DNA from: Bacteroidales bacterium | GTDB lineage: Bacteria > Bacteroidota > Bacteroidia > Bacteroidales > WCHB1-69 | Length of the DNA stretch: 9,083 nucleotides | Assembly (NCBI GenBank): GCA_012838875.1 | Contig: DUOL01000109.1 | Coordinates: 1-9,083 of the forward strand | Direction of reading: 5' to 3' | Shown: in pieces, positions 7,095 through 9,083 of the stretch | How the letters are laid out: the number at the start of each line of letters is the position of its first letter | Position numbering within the stretch: position 1 is the stretch's first letter | Notes under the pieces: generated by a model | What the model was told of the DNA's origin: nothing | Databases searched by the model: none | Seen by the model: the letters and a program-made list of their open reading frames with translations, nothing else | Program-made: the position numbers and the translations under genes

Positions 7095-7934
7095 TTGAAA
7101 AAATTTTCTTTTATCTTACTAATTTTTCTCTGTTTTGCTTGTAAAAAAGGCAGTGATATTGCTATAGCGGAAGTGTATGGCAAAAAACTCTATTTATCTG
7201 ATATTAAGGAAATTATTCCGCCAAATCTCAGCGAAGAGGATAGCGTAGATTTCATTCAGCAATACGCCGAACAGTGGTGTAAAGAAAAGGTTATCTTGCA
7301 TGAAGCAAATAAGCATTTATCGTTTAAGGAGCGTGATTTTTCAAAACAAATTAAACAGTTTAGAGAACAATTAATCATCAACGCTTATTATGACAAAATT
7401 ACTGCTGATAGCAGTTTTCACCACATACCGCAAAGAGAAGTTGTTGCTTTTATGGAGAAAAATGGGATGAGAAGTGATATTGATAAAGAAATTATCAAAC
7501 TTAACTACGTTAAATTGTCGCAAAAATCGAAGCTGATTCCGCAAATTAAAGCCATTCTTTTTGATGATGAAAAAAGGATCAGCGAAAAGGCGAAAATTGA
7601 AAAATTGTGCGGCGATTCCATTGAATATTATATAGAAGATGACAAATGGTTTTATCTTGACGAGATAGCTGCGGAATTACCTTTGCGTATTGCTAATAAA
7701 TCATCAATAAGAGCCCAAAATCAATATTTTGAAGTAGAGGAAAATAGATTTCACTATTTAATCGTATTGCTTGATTATAGGGCGAAACAAACAAATAGTG
7801 AAATCTCAAATAGTGAATATAGAAATGTACGATTACTACTAGAACAACAAAGAAAGAGAGAGTTCTTTCAACAAAAAAGCGACCAACTTTATCAAAAAGC
7901 TAAAAAGGAGAAAAAAGTTATCATATTTCAGTAA
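7095..7934 (+). CDS. SurA-like predicted lipoprotein, second gene of the isomerase operon (TTG start)
   Basis: Translation from TTG at 7095, three bases after the upstream stop, gives 279 residues. They begin with a lipoprotein-like signal (KK, hydrophobic core, then CFAC with Cys16 as probable lipidation site, followed by KKGSD). No ATG lies near the N-terminus, and an in-frame TAG at 7089 blocks extension, so the TTG is the only start that keeps the signal sequence; coupling to the upstream stop is likely. The mature protein (about 20-279) is charged and helical, with an AIAEVYGKKLYLSDI opening like the N-terminal part of SurA-type chaperones. I see no parvulin core motifs, so it is probably a chaperone-like partner and not an enzyme. 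Bacteroidales genomes commonly encode such a protein next to isomerases. The lipobox is loose (Cys at -3, Phe at -2), so lipidation is likely but not certain. Confidence 0.82.
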   Translation: MKKFSFILLIFLCFACKKGSDIAIAEVYGKKLYLSDIKEIIPPNLSEEDSVDFIQQYAEQWCKEKVILHEANKHLSFKERDFSKQIKQFREQLIINAYYDKITADSSFHHIPQREVVAFMEKNGMRSDIDKEIIKLNYVKLSQKSKLIPQIKAILFDDEKRISEKAKIEKLCGDSIEYYIEDDKWFYLDEIAAELPLRIANKSSIRAQNQYFEVEENRFHYLIVLLDYRAKQTNSEISNSEYRNVRLLLEQQRKREFFQQKSDQLYQKAKKEKKVIIFQ

Positions 7935-7994
7935 AACGGTGTAAGAACTTTTATTTTTCGCTAAAAAATGGAGTTGAAAAGTTTTAAACAATTT

Positions 7995-8028
7995 TTGTGC
8001 AAAGAATCCAACTTTATTTGTATATTGC
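7995..8028 (+). promoter_or_regulatory. Possible promoter of atpB
   Basis: TTG at 7995-7997 is followed after 23 bases by TATATTGC (8021-8028), a -7 box one base short of TAnnTTTG; an overlapping TTTATTTG at 8013-8020 is an alternative. Both are imperfect. Transcription would start around 8035, about 50 bases before the ATG at 8087. The 152-bp spacer and absence of overlap with the upstream gene support separate transcription of the ATP synthase genes, but read-through is possible. Confidence 0.4.
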
Positions 8029-8086
8029 AACGCTAAAAAAAATAATCTTTTTTATCGAAGAAAACCTCATAACATATTGAATTGAA

Positions 8087-9083
8087 ATGATTTATTATAA
8101 CAGAAGGCGACCCGGATTTTATTCTCTAATTGTTTTAATTTTATTATTTTGTCCCTTTTCCGGCTTTGCTTCTGGTGAAAAAACGGAAAAGTTTGACCCG
8201 GGAACTTTTATTGTATCTCATATAACGGATAGTTACGGTTGGCATCTTGCCGGGGAAGGTGAAAAATCTATCGGCATTCCATTACCCGTTATTCTCATTG
8301 ATAACGGCAAGCCTGTCTTTTTCATGTCCAACAAATTTCATCACGGGCATGCAGCATATCACGGGTATGCTCTCGGTTTCACTCCCGAAACGAAAGGGGG
8401 AATTGTAAAATTAGGTGGGGAACATAGCGAATATACGGGGCTTTTAGAAGAGAATAAAACTTATCTATTGGATACGCAAGCCTCCCTTATTGACGTCTCT
8501 ATTACAAAAAATGTATGTGCTCTTTTTATCTCTATTATCCTTTTAAGCATTATTTTTCTATCGGTTGCCAAACAATATAAGAGACGTGAAGGGAAGGCAC
8601 CGAAAGGTTTACAATCTCTCTTAGAACCGGTAATACTCTTTATTCGAGATGAAATCGCCATTCCGTCTATCGGAGAAAAAAAATACAAAAAATATCTTCC
8701 TTATTTACTTACACTTTTCTTTTTCATTCTCTTCAACAATCTTATGGGATTGATTCCTATTTTTCCCGGTGGAGCGAATCTTACAGGAAACCTTGCAGTA
8801 ACGGGTGTTTTAGCACTTTTAACTTTTTTGATTACCACTTTTTCCGGAAATAAAAATTATTGGAAACATATCTTTAATACTCCCGGCGTGCCGTGGTGGT
8901 TGAAGTTCCCTGTTCCGTTAATGCCTATCGTAGAACTAATCGGTATTTTCACAAAACCTTTTGTCTTAATGATTCGTCTTTTTGCGAATATTACGGCAGG
9001 ACACATTATCATTTTAGGATTTCTCGGGCTTATTTTTATTTTCGGAGAGATGACTCCTGCTTTAGGCTACGGAGTATCGGTAG
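8087..9083 (+). CDS. atpB: F-type ATP synthase F0 subunit a (partial, 3' end beyond window)
   Basis: The first 332 codons are present and the frame is open to the window end. The protein is the membrane stator part of the proton channel, working with the c-ring in F1F0 ATP synthase. Residues 1-28 form a signal peptide (GFA/SG). Residues 29-140 are an extracytoplasmic extension with a His-rich NKFHHGHAAYHGY segment (82-94), typical of Bacteroidota subunit a and absent from Escherichia coli AtpB. Membrane helices follow at about 143-161, 205-225 and 235-253, then the conserved helices from about 272. The motif MIRLFANITAGHIIILG carries Arg297, the equivalent of the essential Arg210 of E. coli. 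The ATG at 8087 is the only start giving the signal peptide. The rest of the helix bundle, and probably atpE and other atp genes, should follow outside. Nothing suggests damage. Confidence 0.96.
   Translation, partial: MIYYNRRRPGFYSLIVLILLFCPFSGFASGEKTEKFDPGTFIVSHITDSYGWHLAGEGEKSIGIPLPVILIDNGKPVFFMSNKFHHGHAAYHGYALGFTPETKGGIVKLGGEHSEYTGLLEENKTYLLDTQASLIDVSITKNVCALFISIILLSIIFLSVAKQYKRREGKAPKGLQSLLEPVILFIRDEIAIPSIGEKKYKKYLPYLLTLFFFILFNNLMGLIPIFPGGANLTGNLAVTGVLALLTFLITTFSGNKNYWKHIFNTPGVPWWLKFPVPLMPIVELIGIFTKPFVLMIRLFANITAGHIIILGFLGLIFIFGEMTPALGYGVSV

Noticed and set aside
7968..8036. A 22-codon frame in the spacer before atpB.
   Set aside because: It overlaps the likely promoter, has no recognisable features and is as short as expected by chance.

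Overview
The window looks like chromosomal DNA from a low-GC member of the Bacteroidota, probably Bacteroidales-like. Four things point there. The genes lack Shine-Dalgarno sequences. Bacteroidota-type -7 promoter boxes (TAnnTTTG) sit upstream of most transcription units. Two adjacent exported SurA/PpiC-type folding factors are encoded together. The ATP synthase subunit a has the long, signal-peptide-bearing, His-rich N-terminal extension typical of that phylum. I cannot name a genus from sequence alone.

Region 1 (1-5165) is a two-gene cassette framed by an inverted repeat of about 160 bp (1-164 and 5004-5165). The outer 123 bp of the two copies differ at one position. The repeat is strikingly GC-rich against its AT-rich surroundings and contains a long imperfect hairpin. 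Inside it lie (a) a 1121-residue protein with an N-terminal NERD nuclease-like domain fused to a DNA2/Upf1-type superfamily 1 helicase, (b) a 342-bp non-coding gap with a promoter, and (c) a 326-residue DUF285/BspA-like protein made of eleven 24-residue repeats and lacking a signal peptide. No transposase, integrase or recombinase gene is present. The cassette may be an accessory island, possibly a phage-defence unit, but that is inference. The left copy runs off the window start.

Region 2 (5166-5354) is the junction: a second GC-rich nested hairpin, then AT-rich DNA with a perfect -7 box for the next operon.

Region 3 (5355-7934) is a two-gene operon for envelope protein folding. It encodes a periplasmic parvulin-type peptidyl-prolyl isomerase with two PpiC domains, then, three bases after its stop and from a TTG start, a predicted lipoprotein resembling SurA-type chaperone parts but without a visible isomerase domain.

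Region 4 (7935-9083) is a 152-bp promoter-containing spacer and the first 332 codons of atpB, the proton-channel subunit a of F-type ATP synthase, cut by the window end. Regions 3 and 4 look like core chromosome; region 1 looks like accessory DNA placed beside them.
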